DNA of 64,000 nt from Akebia trifoliata (lineage: Eukaryota > Streptophyta > Magnoliopsida > Ranunculales > Lardizabalaceae). A program made the position numbers and the translations under genes. The DNA is taken from positions 18,029,288 through 18,093,287 of the forward strand of contig CM030717.1 in assembly GCA_017979445.1 (NCBI GenBank). The letters run 5' to 3'. The notes beneath the pieces were generated by a model. It ran no database searches. It was given only the letters and a program-made list of their open reading frames with translations, and was not told the origin of the DNA. Positions 35,375 to 44,810 of the stretch are shown piece by piece. How positions within the stretch are numbered: position 1 is the first letter of the stretch; every line of letters starts with the position of its first letter.

Positions 35375-36010
35375 AATTTCGAGAAACCCTCCGCAGTATC
35401 TGAGCATAATTCCAAGAAAACCCTCAGCGGTATCTGAGCATAGTTCCGAGAAAACCCTCGGGGCATCTGAGCATAATTCTGAGAAAACCCTCGACGGTAA
35501 TTGAGCATAGTTCCGAGAAAACCTTCGGCGGCATCTGAGTATAATTCCAAGAAAACCCTTGGCGACATCTGAGCATAATTCCGAGAAAGCCCTCGGCGGC
35601 AACTGAGCATAATTTCCAAGAAAACCCTTGGTGGCAACTGAGCATAATTCCAAAAAAACCCTTGGCGGCATCTGAGCATAATTCCAAGAAGACCCATGGC
35701 GGCAACTGAGCATAATTCCATGAAAACCCTTGGCGGCATCTGGGCATAATTTCGAGAAAACCCTCGGTGGTAATTGAGCATAGTTTAAAGAAAACCCTCA
35801 GTGGCATCTGAGCATAATTCCAAGAAAACCCTTGGCGGCATCTGAGCATAATTCCAAGAAAACCCTTGGCGGATTCTAAGCATAATTCCAAGAAAACCCT
35901 TGGCAGTAACTGAGCATAATTCCAAGAAAACCCTTGGCGGTAACTGAGCAAAATCCAAGATAACCCTTGGCGGCATCTAAGCAAAATTTCAAGAAAACCC
36001 TCGGCGATAA
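35375..36010 (-). repeat. 34-bp tandem array in copy A
   Basis: About 18-19 units of 'aagaaaacccttggcggcat' plus 'ctgagcataattcc'. Starts at 35821, 35855 and 35889 show exact 34-bp spacing. Variants include acccttgg/accctcgg and gcatct/gtaact/gattct. Because 34 is not a multiple of three, all minus-strand frames stay open across many units, giving spurious ORFs of up to 186 codons rich in ELCS, RCRQGFSWN and GFLGIML motifs. Confidence 0.95.
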
Positions 36011-37423
36011 CTGACTAAGTAAAACTAAGAATGAAGGAATAGATATAGGAAAGAAATGATTGAAAATGAACCTGGAAAAGAGTGATCAAATCTGGGAATG
36101 GCCTATCTCCGATTCCGTATGCGAGATCCAAAAATACTTTTGTTTGAACCTCAAGTTTTATGAATTTAAAACCTGAGTTTTTATTTCTTTTGAACCTCAA
36201 GGGTTTTTCGAAAAACTGTTATCAAGAGGGTAACCTTAAGTTTGGGGTTCCCATTATCTTTTAGGATTTACATTGCTCAAAAACAAAATGTCCCTAGTTT
36301 TGACAATAAACATGGCATTGAAGATAATTGAACGCATCATTAAAAAATGCCACTGGTATAAGGGGGGAAATTACATATTTAGAGGAAAAAGAAAATGCTC
36401 CTTGTATGAAGGTTTGAAATATTTGATTACCACAAGCACAATAAAGATCCAACTTTTAATTTTGATTAATGTTATTGAAGATTTTGAGTCAGGCTCAAGA
36501 GAACAAAATATTTCCTTTTGAGACTCATCATAGAATTCACCCTTCTCTCCATTGGTTCACTTGGGGAAGTAAGAATTTTCAGATCGATCGTAGACAAGAT
36601 ACTTGTGGCTTCTGAATCTAGGTCTGGTTTAAGCTAAGTATTGAACTTGATTATTCGAACTTCTAATGTTTCAGCTCGGACCGCTCTCAGCTTGGGATTT
36701 TTTTTTTTGTCGCTCTAACTTTTGTCTAGATCGCCTTTTAAGATTTTCAATCTAGCGAGCTTGTTCTAACTTTTGCTTAGATCCCCATTTCAGATTTTCG
36801 ATCTGGTGAGCTTTTTTTTTTTCTTGGCTCTGATTGTTGCCAAAGTTGTCCTTTCAGATTTTCAACCTTGCGAGCTTGCCTTAATTTTTGCCTAAGTCTC
36901 CTTTTTCGGGTTTTCAACTCAGCAGCCTTCATCATTTTTTTTTCTTCTCTTCTGAACTTCTAGAGTTGCTGTCTGATCATGCTTTGCTATCTTCCTTGAT
37001 TTTTCATACGGTACTTAGGAGGACTTCTATAGGTAAGCTTAAGACTGGATATAAAAAGAAAGGAATTTTGAGGCTCAAAACCCAAATGCCCCTTGTGTGG
37101 CATTTCATCTTGAATGTTCTTCCCTATGATGATATTTCTTTTTCCTTTGAATTTTTTCCTTTTTAGATTTTTTATTTATCGGGGAATCTATTTTTTTTAT
37201 TTTGATATGGTCGGGCCTGAAGTAACTTCTCAGGTTGCCTACGTACCCCAAATTTTTGGGATCAGACAAAAACGTAGTTCGGATTTTCCCTCCCCTGGGT
37301 TAGGTAATCAGGCTAAGAAGTAAAAGGCATATTTTTGCTCTTTTTGAACAGGCTGCAAAGGTGTTGAGAAAGGAGATAATGAACTAGGTAGTAGGAAAAT
37401 TGATTTGGCCAAAAATGGCCTCC
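36011..37423 (-). other. copy A: 3' untranslated region
   Basis: Non-coding region between the array and the integrase stop. 36695-36925 carries about four degenerate units of roughly 65 bp ('gagcttgttctaacttttgc', 'gattttcaatctagc'), purine-rich in the sense direction. 37200-37320 is a block shared closely with copy B (30460-30560), containing 'cctgaagtaacttctcaggt' and 'tgcctacgtacccca'. Confidence 0.65.
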
Positions 37424-38380
37424 TTAAATGTAGTACCGTTTGATTTGGTCAAGGTTGGTTGGTTCTGGTAACTCGATTCCATCATGATCTTGAAGTCTGA
37501 CAGCTTTTCCTGTTAATATTTCCTTGATGATGTATGGACCTCCCCAATTCGGTTTGAATTTTCCTCTAGGGTCAAAGATAGGTGCCCGATTCTCTTTGAG
37601 TACTAAATCTCCGACTTGTAAGTGACAGGCCTTAATTTTTTTGTCAAATGCACGGGCGACTCTTCTTTGATAAGCTTGCACGTGATACAAAGCTCTCAGT
37701 CGTTTTTCTTCGATCAAATTCAATTCTTCATACCGCTGGCGAACCCAATCTGTTTCTGACAACTGACTTTCCAACAAAACCCTGAGAGATGGAATTTCCA
37801 TTTCAACTGGCAAGATCGCTTCCATGCCATACACTAAGGAGTAGGGAGTAGCTCCAGTAGAGGATCGAATTGAAGTTCGATATGCCCTTAGTGCAAATGG
37901 CAGTTTTTCAGACCAATCTCGATGTGATTGACACATTTTCCTTATGATAGTCTTAAGATTCTTATTAGCTGCTTCGATTGCTCCATTAGCCTGAGGGCGG
38001 TAAGGAGATGATTTGTGGTGTGAGATTTTGAACTTTGAACACAAAGTAATAACCTCAGCCTTGAAATGTGACCCGTTATTAGAAATCAATTCCGAAGGTA
38101 CCCCGTACCGGTTGATGATGTTTGTTTGGATAAACTTTGCAACTCGAGACGCAGTGAGGACAACATAAGAAGCAGCTTTGACCCACTTTGTAAAATAATC
38201 GATAGCAACTAAAATGTATTCATGCCCGTTTGATGCTTTAGGCGATATTTTACCAATAATGTCAATTCATCAAACTGAGAATGGCCATGGTGAAGTCAGA
38301 CCAACTAATCGAGAAGGTGGCACATGTATGAAATTTGCATGTATTTGGCATTTGTGGCAGGTCTTGACCTATTCCATACC
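37424..38380 (-). pseudogene. copy A: integrase
   Basis: In the sense direction a fragment of the zinc region (KTCHKCQIHANFIHVPP) comes first, then SPWPFSV with two stops replacing the expected Trp-Gly, IDIIGKISPKASNGHEYILVAIDYFTKWV, and a readable frame to the natural stop at 37424. The ORF from 38089 (221 codons) has ISNNGSHF where the second catalytic Asp should be (D to N), RPQANGAIEAANK with the catalytic Glu, and the tail LKENRAPIFDPRGKFKPNWGGPY. The ANG.IEAANK form, instead of TDGQTE, is typical of Tat-lineage integrases. The N-terminal zinc site is incomplete because of the upstream deletion. Confidence 0.85.
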
Positions 38381-38960
38381 CATTCTGATTGGCGGCTCCA
38401 TCGAAATACAATTGCCATGTTTGGTTCTGAGGCTCTTCTTCAACATGCAAGATGTTCTCATCTGGGAACTGATCAACAGGCCTTATTCCTTCTGCTACTG
38501 GGTGATCTGCCAAGTATTCTACTACAGCTCTCCCCTTGATGGATTTCTGTGTAACGTGCGTGATGTCAAACTCTGATAACAATAATAACCATCGTGTGGT
38601 TCTCCCTGTCAGTGCCGGTTTCTCGAAAAGATACTTGAGAGGATCCATCCGAGATAACAAGATAATTGAATGAGATAGCATATAGTGTCGAAGTCTCTGA
38701 GTAGCCCATACTAGTGCCAAGCAAGTTTTTTATAGGGCTGAATACTTTCGTTCATACTCTAACATCTTCTTACTGATATGGTAGATAGCCCTTTCTTTGC
38801 GAGTATCTTTGTCATACTGTGCAAGCATGCATCCCATAGCTTCTTCTGTAACAGACAGATAAAGAAGAAGTGGTTCACCCGGTGTGGGTGGAACCAAAAT
38901 AGGTGGATTCAAAAGACACTCCTTGACTTGGTCGAAGGCCTTTTGACATTGCTTATTCCA
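38381..38960 (-). pseudogene. copy A: RNase H and remnant of a second RNase H
   Basis: The main RNase H runs from PPILVPPTPGEPLLLYLSV (about 38910) through GCMLAQYD, AIYHISKKMLEYERKYSAL, a stop at 38730-38732, LALVWATQRLRHYML and DPLKYLFEKPALTGRT. Then comes EYLADHPV and WQLYFDGAANQNGYGIG, the opening of the second (archaeal-type) RNase H that Tat/Ogre elements are known to carry. That domain is cut after about 16 residues and fused to integrase sequence near 38385, so most of it and the integrase start are deleted. Confidence 0.8.
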
Positions 38961-40145
38961 AACTATTGGTTTATTCTTCTTGAGAAGCTTGAAAATAGGT
39001 TCGCAGACATTGGTGAGTTAAGCGATGAATCTGCTGACATACTGGATTCTGCCTAGAAAATCTCGAATTTGCTTTTCAGTTTCCGATGGTGGCATCTCTT
39101 GGATAACTTTAATCTTCACAGGGTCTACTTCGATCCCTCTTTGACTGACCACAAATCCCAATAATTTTTCAGAAGTTACTCCAAACACACATTTCTGCGG
39201 GTTGAGGTGGAGTTTGTACTTTTGAATCCTTGTGAGAAATTTTTCTAATGCAGCAGCGTACCCCAGTCGTTCTTTGGACTTGACTATCATATCGTCTTCA
39301 TAGTCCTCAACTTCCTTGTGTATCATGTCATGTAGTAGAGTTTTGGCTGCTCTTTGATAAGTGGCTCCGGCATTCTTCAGACCAAAAGGCATAATCTTGT
39401 AGCAAAAGGTTCCCCACTGTGTGATAAACGACGTCTTTTGCATATCCCGAGGATCCATTTTTATCTAATTGTATCCCGAAAAATCATCCATGAAGGACAA
39501 TAAAGCGTGCCCTGCTGTACTATCTACTAGAACGTCTATGTGTGGTAAAGGAAAACTATCTTTTGGGCTTGCTTTGTTTAGATCTCTAAAGTCCATATAC
39601 ATTCTAACTTTTCCATCCTTTTTTGGCACCGGGACGACATTGGCAATCCACTCAGGGTATTCTACTACTTCCAAAAATCCAGCGTTAATCTGCTTCGTAA
39701 CTTCTTCTTTAATTTTCAGAGTCCATTCCGGCTTCATACGTCGAAGTTTCTGTTTAATGGGTCGAGCATCCGGATATAACGGAATATGATGTTGAACAAT
39801 GTCTGTGCTTATTCCCGGCATATCCTCGTAAGACCACGCGAACACGTCTTTGAACTTTCTGAGCAAGTCTACTATCCCTTTGCGTTCATCGGGAGATAAT
39901 GTGATCCCAATCCGAATCTCTTGAAGACTTTCTTTTGTTCCGAGATTGATAACATCTACTTCCTCTATTGGAGGTTGAGCCCGACGTTCATTTTCTTGTT
40001 CAAGTAATTTGATTATTTCAGGGGGAAGTTCTTCGTCAGAAGATTCTCCCTCCGAAGTCAGATTATTAGTCAAATTATTATTGCGCTCGGGGTAATCAAA
40101 AATTTCTTTCATTTCATTAAAAGGAGATTGGGTAACAGGACTCAT
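38961..40145 (-). pseudogene. copy A: reverse transcriptase
   Basis: The ORF of 226 codons from 40145 carries an acidic N-terminal region, then FAWSYEDMPGI, RRMKPEWTLKIKEEV, NVVPVPKKDGKVRM, DFRDLNKASPKD and SFMDDFSGYN, and stops at 39465 where IKM should follow after Gln. It resumes as KMDPRDMQKTSF, MPFGLKNAGATYQRA, active site YEDDMIVKS (usual Tat form YVDD, with both aspartates kept), FGVTSEKLLGFVVSQRGIEVDP and QYVSRFIA, with a stop at 39018 and then LTNVCEPIFKLLKKN. Two single stops are the only breaks over about 390 codons. Both fit Gln to stop changes. Confidence 0.9.
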
Positions 40146-40333
40146 TGCCGACTTGACAGACTCACTTAACTTAGTAAAAATAAAGGACTTACTTAACTCA
40201 GTAAAAAAAATGACTCATCTGGCATGTCAGACTGAATAGGACTAAGGAAATTGACAGACCCAGTCTTGACATGCAACACAGGACTAACTACATGATAGCT
40301 AGAGAGACGCCCTACAGCGGGTTTGATTGCAGA
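40146..40333 (-). other. copy A: spacer before RT, possible intron region
   Basis: Contains several stops in all sense frames and short internal repeats ('agtaagtcctttatttttac'-like on the minus strand). Ogre elements are known to splice an intron between the protease and RT regions. This is the right place, but I cannot fix splice sites. Confidence 0.35.
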
Positions 40334-41580
40334 CTAAGGATTTGGGATCCCCTTCTCAGTTGACAACACCAGGACACTATGATCTTCAATGAATAGTTGA
40401 TCAATGTTGAGGGAGTCCAGATCGAGCTGCCAGTCTTCAATTTTCTTCTCTTCAGCTTCTGTGCTTACTTTCTTTTCAAGCCAATCCATACCAAAAAAGA
40501 TCTCAAACCCCAGCAAACGAGTACCTGTGATGTGGTCAATGAATGGCTCGGGGAACCCACAATAACGGAAATCTTCTCCTTCCTTCACAAAATAGCCATT
40601 AAGGGTCTTACGATAGGGCTTCATTTTGATGAGATCCGTGGTGCGTCTTTGCATTTTCGCAATTGCCTTGTCCCGCTTTGTCTTCCAATATTGGGCCCAA
40701 TCTTCATTAGTAGGCTTATATCCTAGCCCGAATGTGTCGATGACCTCTTTAATCACTGGTGCCTCTTTAATGCCTTGCTACTTGCGACCTAAGCCCATAC
40801 CAGGGAAAAATCTCATTTTCTTAAATATATTGGCCATGTTGCAGTTGGAAGTATTTTCCATTGGAAAATATTCTTTCATAGCTTGATCCCATTGGACTGA
40901 GCATATCTTTTCAAACTCAAACCCACTGAGCTCTACTCCCTGTTGTTCTGGCTGAATCTCAAGCAACGGCTCATCCTTAGCTTCAGTACTGTTTATAATC
41001 CCTATAATTTTAGCATCTCCATGGAGAGTAATCACTAGCCCATCCTTGATAAACTTGACTTTCTGGTGCAGCGTGGAAGGGATAGCTTTGATCTAGTGTA
41101 ACCATGGCCTCCCTAACAATAAATTGAAAAGGACTGGATATCGATAACTTGAAATTTCACAGGAAATTCAGCTATGCCTGTGGACAGTCGAAGGTGCAAA
41201 ATCCCCAGTACATTCCTTTTGGTGTTATCATAGGCCCTCACTCCATGATTAGTGGGCTTGAGATCTTCAGTTTTAAAACCAAGGCAGGTGGCGGTCTTCA
41301 AAGGGCAAACATTTAATGCACTCCCATTATCAATCAATACCAGAGGTACCCTCATCCCGTTACAGTCAACTGTGATGTGCAATGGCTTAGTATGGCTTGC
41401 TCCTTCCTTTGGGAGATCGGAGTCTGAGAAGGATAAGATATTCTCAACATAAGTCGCCCCTACTATGTTGGCCAGCTGATCTGGAGAAGTATCAAGGGAG
41501 ACTTAGGTTGTACTTAATGCTTTGAGAACAGCCTCCCTATGGGCAGTGGAAGCCATAAGTAAATCCCAAACCGAGATATT
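40334..41580 (-). pseudogene. copy A: aspartic protease and G-patch-like region
   Basis: Protease frame 41382-41113: VPLVLIDNGSALNVCPL (active-site Asp-Asn-Gly-Ser; most family members have D-[ST]-G or DNGS) and VRAYDNTKRNVLG. A frameshift near 41120 separates it from LLLGRPWLH, and a stop follows. The next part has IPSTLHQKVKF, the ORF at 41035-40778 ending FFPGMGLGRK, a stop, then QGI and a further 140-codon frame (40756-40334) with FGLGYKPTNEDW and FGMDWLEKKV. The FPGMGLGRK*QG motif resembles the G-patch-like motif reported near the protease of Tat-type elements. The upstream part (SVWDLLMASTAHREAVLKAL) at 41500-41580 is the usual protease N-terminal flank. Confidence 0.8.
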
Positions 41581-42242
41581 AGCTCATGATTTCTTCAATT
41601 GCTTGATCACGGAGTTATCTTCTTCAATATTTTCTGTGATAGGATCTTCTCTTTCTTTTCTTGCCAAGGCTGCCGGGTTATCAACACAGAGTTCTTGTGG
41701 CTTAAAAAATCTTCCCCCTCGAGTCATATGTCTAACTTCATCACAGGAGAAAGAATAAGGCTCATCTTCTTCAGTCAGTAAGTATGGATCTTCATCTGTC
41801 AAAGATACAGGACTTTTCAAGTTCATCTGAGCCAACATGTAACTAGTGAATGCGGGGCTATTGTATCGAGACGGGGATAAACAATACGTATCATCTGAGG
41901 TTAAATCAAATGGTTCATAGTTTGTGGTGAAAACTTCATCAGTGAAGGCTACCCGGTAAGGGGGTAATTAGGCGGTTTGACTTGAATGGGATGGATAAGA
42001 GAGACAGGATCGAATGGCAATAGTATGTGAGAAACCATGTTCAAGGTTGGTAAAGGTTGATAGGTAGGTAGTGGATTAGTGGTGACATTTGGTGGGTTAG
42101 GGATTGTGACCTTTTTGTTGTCAATAAGGTTTTGAATGGCATGGCACAAGGTGATACATCGATCTGTGTGATGGCCAGGGTTTTGATGGAACTCGCAGAA
42201 CAAGTTAAAATTATGGCCAGCTGGCAAGGGATGAGGTAAAGG
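41581..42242 (-). pseudogene. copy A: gag C-terminus with zinc finger and gag-protease linker
   Basis: The frame 42227-41949 continues gag after a stop. It contains CEFHQNPGHHTDRC, a C-x2-H-x4-H-x4-C variant of the retroviral zinc knuckle that is usual in Tat-lineage gag. A frameshift at about 41945 switches to a second frame that stays open to 41584 (VAFTDEVFTTNYEPFDLTSDD, YSFSCDEVRHMTRGGRFFKP, ALARKEREDP), an acidic linker to the protease. It ends at a stop at 41584. Confidence 0.8.
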
Positions 42243-43433
42243 TCAGGGTTGGATAGGGGTAAGAAGCCCTTTTTTCATCAATTTGTGAAAAGCTACCATG
42301 AGACTCATCCCTAGATTGGTAAATTGACGCGGAGTTCGAGGTTGACTTAGGTGAGCTTGGTTATTAGTTCGAACTGGGGGTTGAGCTGGGATAGCTGACG
42401 TGTTGGCTATGTAGACATGGTTGGTACTAGGTTTAGAAACATAGGGTTTCTTAAGCTTGTTATCCGAGGGGTTAGAGAGAATCCCAGAGGCAAAAACGTC
42501 CTCGAGTTGACTTCCGACTTGTAACAAAGACTCGAAAGTAGGGAGATATTGGGCCACTAGGTGTTGAGCATATCCTTGTGAGAGGTTCTTTAAGATAATC
42601 GCTACTTGTTCCTTCTCTGACGATCTATCCCATATTTGGGCAGCCTTGGCCCTCCAACGACCAATGAAATCAGTGAATGTTTCCCCATTCTTCTGTTTAG
42701 TTGCTTCCAAATCCCTTCTTGAGATCTCAATCTCGGTACTGTACTTATACTGATGCCAGAAAGCCTTTGACATGTTCTCCCATGTACCCACAGTGACTGG
42801 ATCTTGAGACATTAACCAACGTAGTGCTGACCCTGATAAAGTTCTCTGAAACAACAACGTCATATGTTCGTCGCTGAGCCTCATAGTGCGCATGTTAGTA
42901 ACATACACCTTAGGATGTGTTTTTGCACACCCTATACCACTAAACTTGTCCATTTCTGGCATCACAAACTTCTCGGGCAAATGGATTCTAGGGATGCGGT
43001 TCAGAGCTTCAATACCTGCTACAATTTCATCGATGCCTTTTATACTTTTCATAGCTGATTCTAATTGAGACATTCTGTTAGCTAAGATTGGATTTTCATC
43101 AACATATTCTTCATCTCCGTCGAGTTCGAAGACTTCACGTGGACGTCTCTCTTCTACCTTCTTTCCTTTTGGATCATTTAGGGGATTGCCTGTTGATTCC
43201 GAGGTCTGTTCTAGCACTTCCACTTTGCCTTTTATACTGTTGATATCGTTGACAAGGGCTGCCAAGATCTTACGGATCTCTGTAAGTTCAGATTCTGAAG
43301 CCATCTCTGCTTGTTGACTTGGTACTGTAGCTCGTTCTAACCGACTAGACTTACGACTCCAACTAGGAGGTGGACGCTTGAGTTTGGGCGTAATGATAAT
43401 CCTATATAACTCATCAAAGGTAAATTTAGTCAA
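42243..43433 (-). pseudogene. copy A: gag (retrotransposon capsid protein)
   Basis: Open for 396 codons. Residues 1-130 are a variable N-terminus with a short heptad-like stretch (IRKILAALVNDINSIKGKVEVLEQ). Residues about 150-330 hold the gag capsid domain: PRIHLPEKFVMPEMDKFSG, HPKVYVTNMRTMRL, LFQRTLSGSALRWL, TWENMSKAFWHQYKY, LEATKQKNGETFTDFIGRWRAKA. A Pro/Gln-rich tail follows. The stop at 42243-42245 (TGA after TPIQP) interrupts the frame before the zinc finger, and an Arg CGA codon would fit there. This is the longest intact piece of copy A. Confidence 0.88.
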
Positions 43434-43613
43434 TTTCAGTATTACCCTCTTGATAACATTTTAAGGAATCATTTCATTGAGGTTTGTGCACCAATCCATT
43501 AATTAATCCATTCACATAATGAACATTCAAAGAAGAAATCAATATTTATTTGAAAAAAAAAATAACTTTATTGAAAATGATTAACAAATAAACGTTCTCA
43601 TTAAAAACATCTT
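43434..43613 (-). other. copy A: spacer between ORF1 and gag
   Basis: AT-rich, non-coding. A conserved block around 43434-43510 ('attaccctcttgataacatt') is shared with copy B at about 32216-32300. Confidence 0.5.
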
Positions 43614-44810
43614 TCAAAAAATTTGACTTGAACTATTTTTACATGGACGCTTGGCTTTGTCTTGACGGTCATCAGGATTGCTGTCAGGCTTGACCCTCTT
43701 GACTCTAACAACTGGCTCTTTGAATTTTGTTGGTCCGTCTGGATACCCTAAGGTGCGCTTATTCCAAGCTTTCTCAATGAAGTGTACTAACCTTTCAGTC
43801 AAAGGCTCGGGGGGAAAGAAAGCTTTGTGCTAAGGTAAAGATAACTCTGTAGGTACGTCGTACTGTTCTGGGATCAAATTAGGATGGTAAAAAGATGTTT
43901 CTTCTAAACCAATCAGACGGACATAGTAGGATCCTTTGGTTCCTAGAACAAGGGGATCAGTCATCCACCAAGGGCACCTAAAATCGATATGACAGGCAAG
44001 GCGAGAGTCTAACCATTTGCTCCAAGCTTTGACTGAGTTGTAACGTACTAACAGGTTTCTCTTGGGAAAGTGTTCTGGCCCATATTTGAGGTTTGAGGGA
44101 ACATCTGCGATTTTAAGACGATCACAAAGCCACATATAGAGTAAGTAGGGGCTTCCTTTAAAGCTTTTCCGCTCACTATTTTTTATGGCATCTAAACCTG
44201 AGAAAGTTTCAGCTAGGATGAGAGGTACTGGGTTGGCTTTCCTTGAGAGTTGAGAGGCTACATCTATGAAGGACTCAGGGATAGTTTGGCCATCACTATT
44301 AGAGGTCAGTATGTATTGGGCTAGGATTCCTAGGCACAATCGATAATCTCTAGTGGCTCGCCAGGCTTCGGGTTTTACATTGATAGGGTAACTGCGGGAG
44401 TGATACGGGCCCAGTAAAGGTACTAAGTCCAATCTCCCGTTATGGACTAAGGCCTTGGCTTCTTCCTTGGAAATGTTCAGTCCTGTGGCGAGGTCACCAG
44501 AATATCCGATCTTCAATGAGTGCCTGACTAGAGGTCCTGAAGTGGATATCCCCATGATGCCACAAAAATCCTCATGAGTGGGGCACAAATGCATATACCC
44601 CATATGGAATATATGAAGATGGGGGTTCCATCGCTTAGCCATAGCATGTAAGAGGTTCCAGTCTATCTCAAACTCGTGGAAGTAAAGAGCACTCCTCAAC
44701 ATGAATCTCCCAAAATTGATCTTCTCTACAGGGTGCATCCCTACGACGGTTGTTTTGACTAACTGATCGATTGGGTTATTGCCTACGACTAGCATCCTAG
44801 TTTGACACAA
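43614..44810 (-). pseudogene. copy A: ORF1, extra protein upstream of gag
   Basis: A Met at 44810 opens 326 codons to a TAG at 43830-43832. The same frame continues (HKAFFPPEPLTERLVHFIEKAWNKR...) to 43614, giving about 398 codons with one internal stop. Features: VGMHPVEKINFGRFMLRSALYF, HIFHMGYMHLCPTHEDFCGIMG, a W-rich C-terminal half with PYLLYMWLCDRL and WMTDPLVLG, and a basic tail (VVRVKRVKPDSNPDDRQDKAKR). The CPT.E[DE]F...MG pattern recalls the plant-mobile-domain/DUF7745-like proteins linked to transposons. I infer this by pattern only. Ogre elements are known for an ORF at this place whose function is unknown. No zinc finger or protease site is visible. Copy B has lost it. Confidence 0.8.

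Noticed and set aside
35351..35984. Overlapping minus-strand ORFs of 120, 141 and 186 codons with repeat motifs, resembling a repeat protein
   Set aside because: They are frames read through the 34-bp tandem array; several frames are equally open and all share the same DNA repeat.
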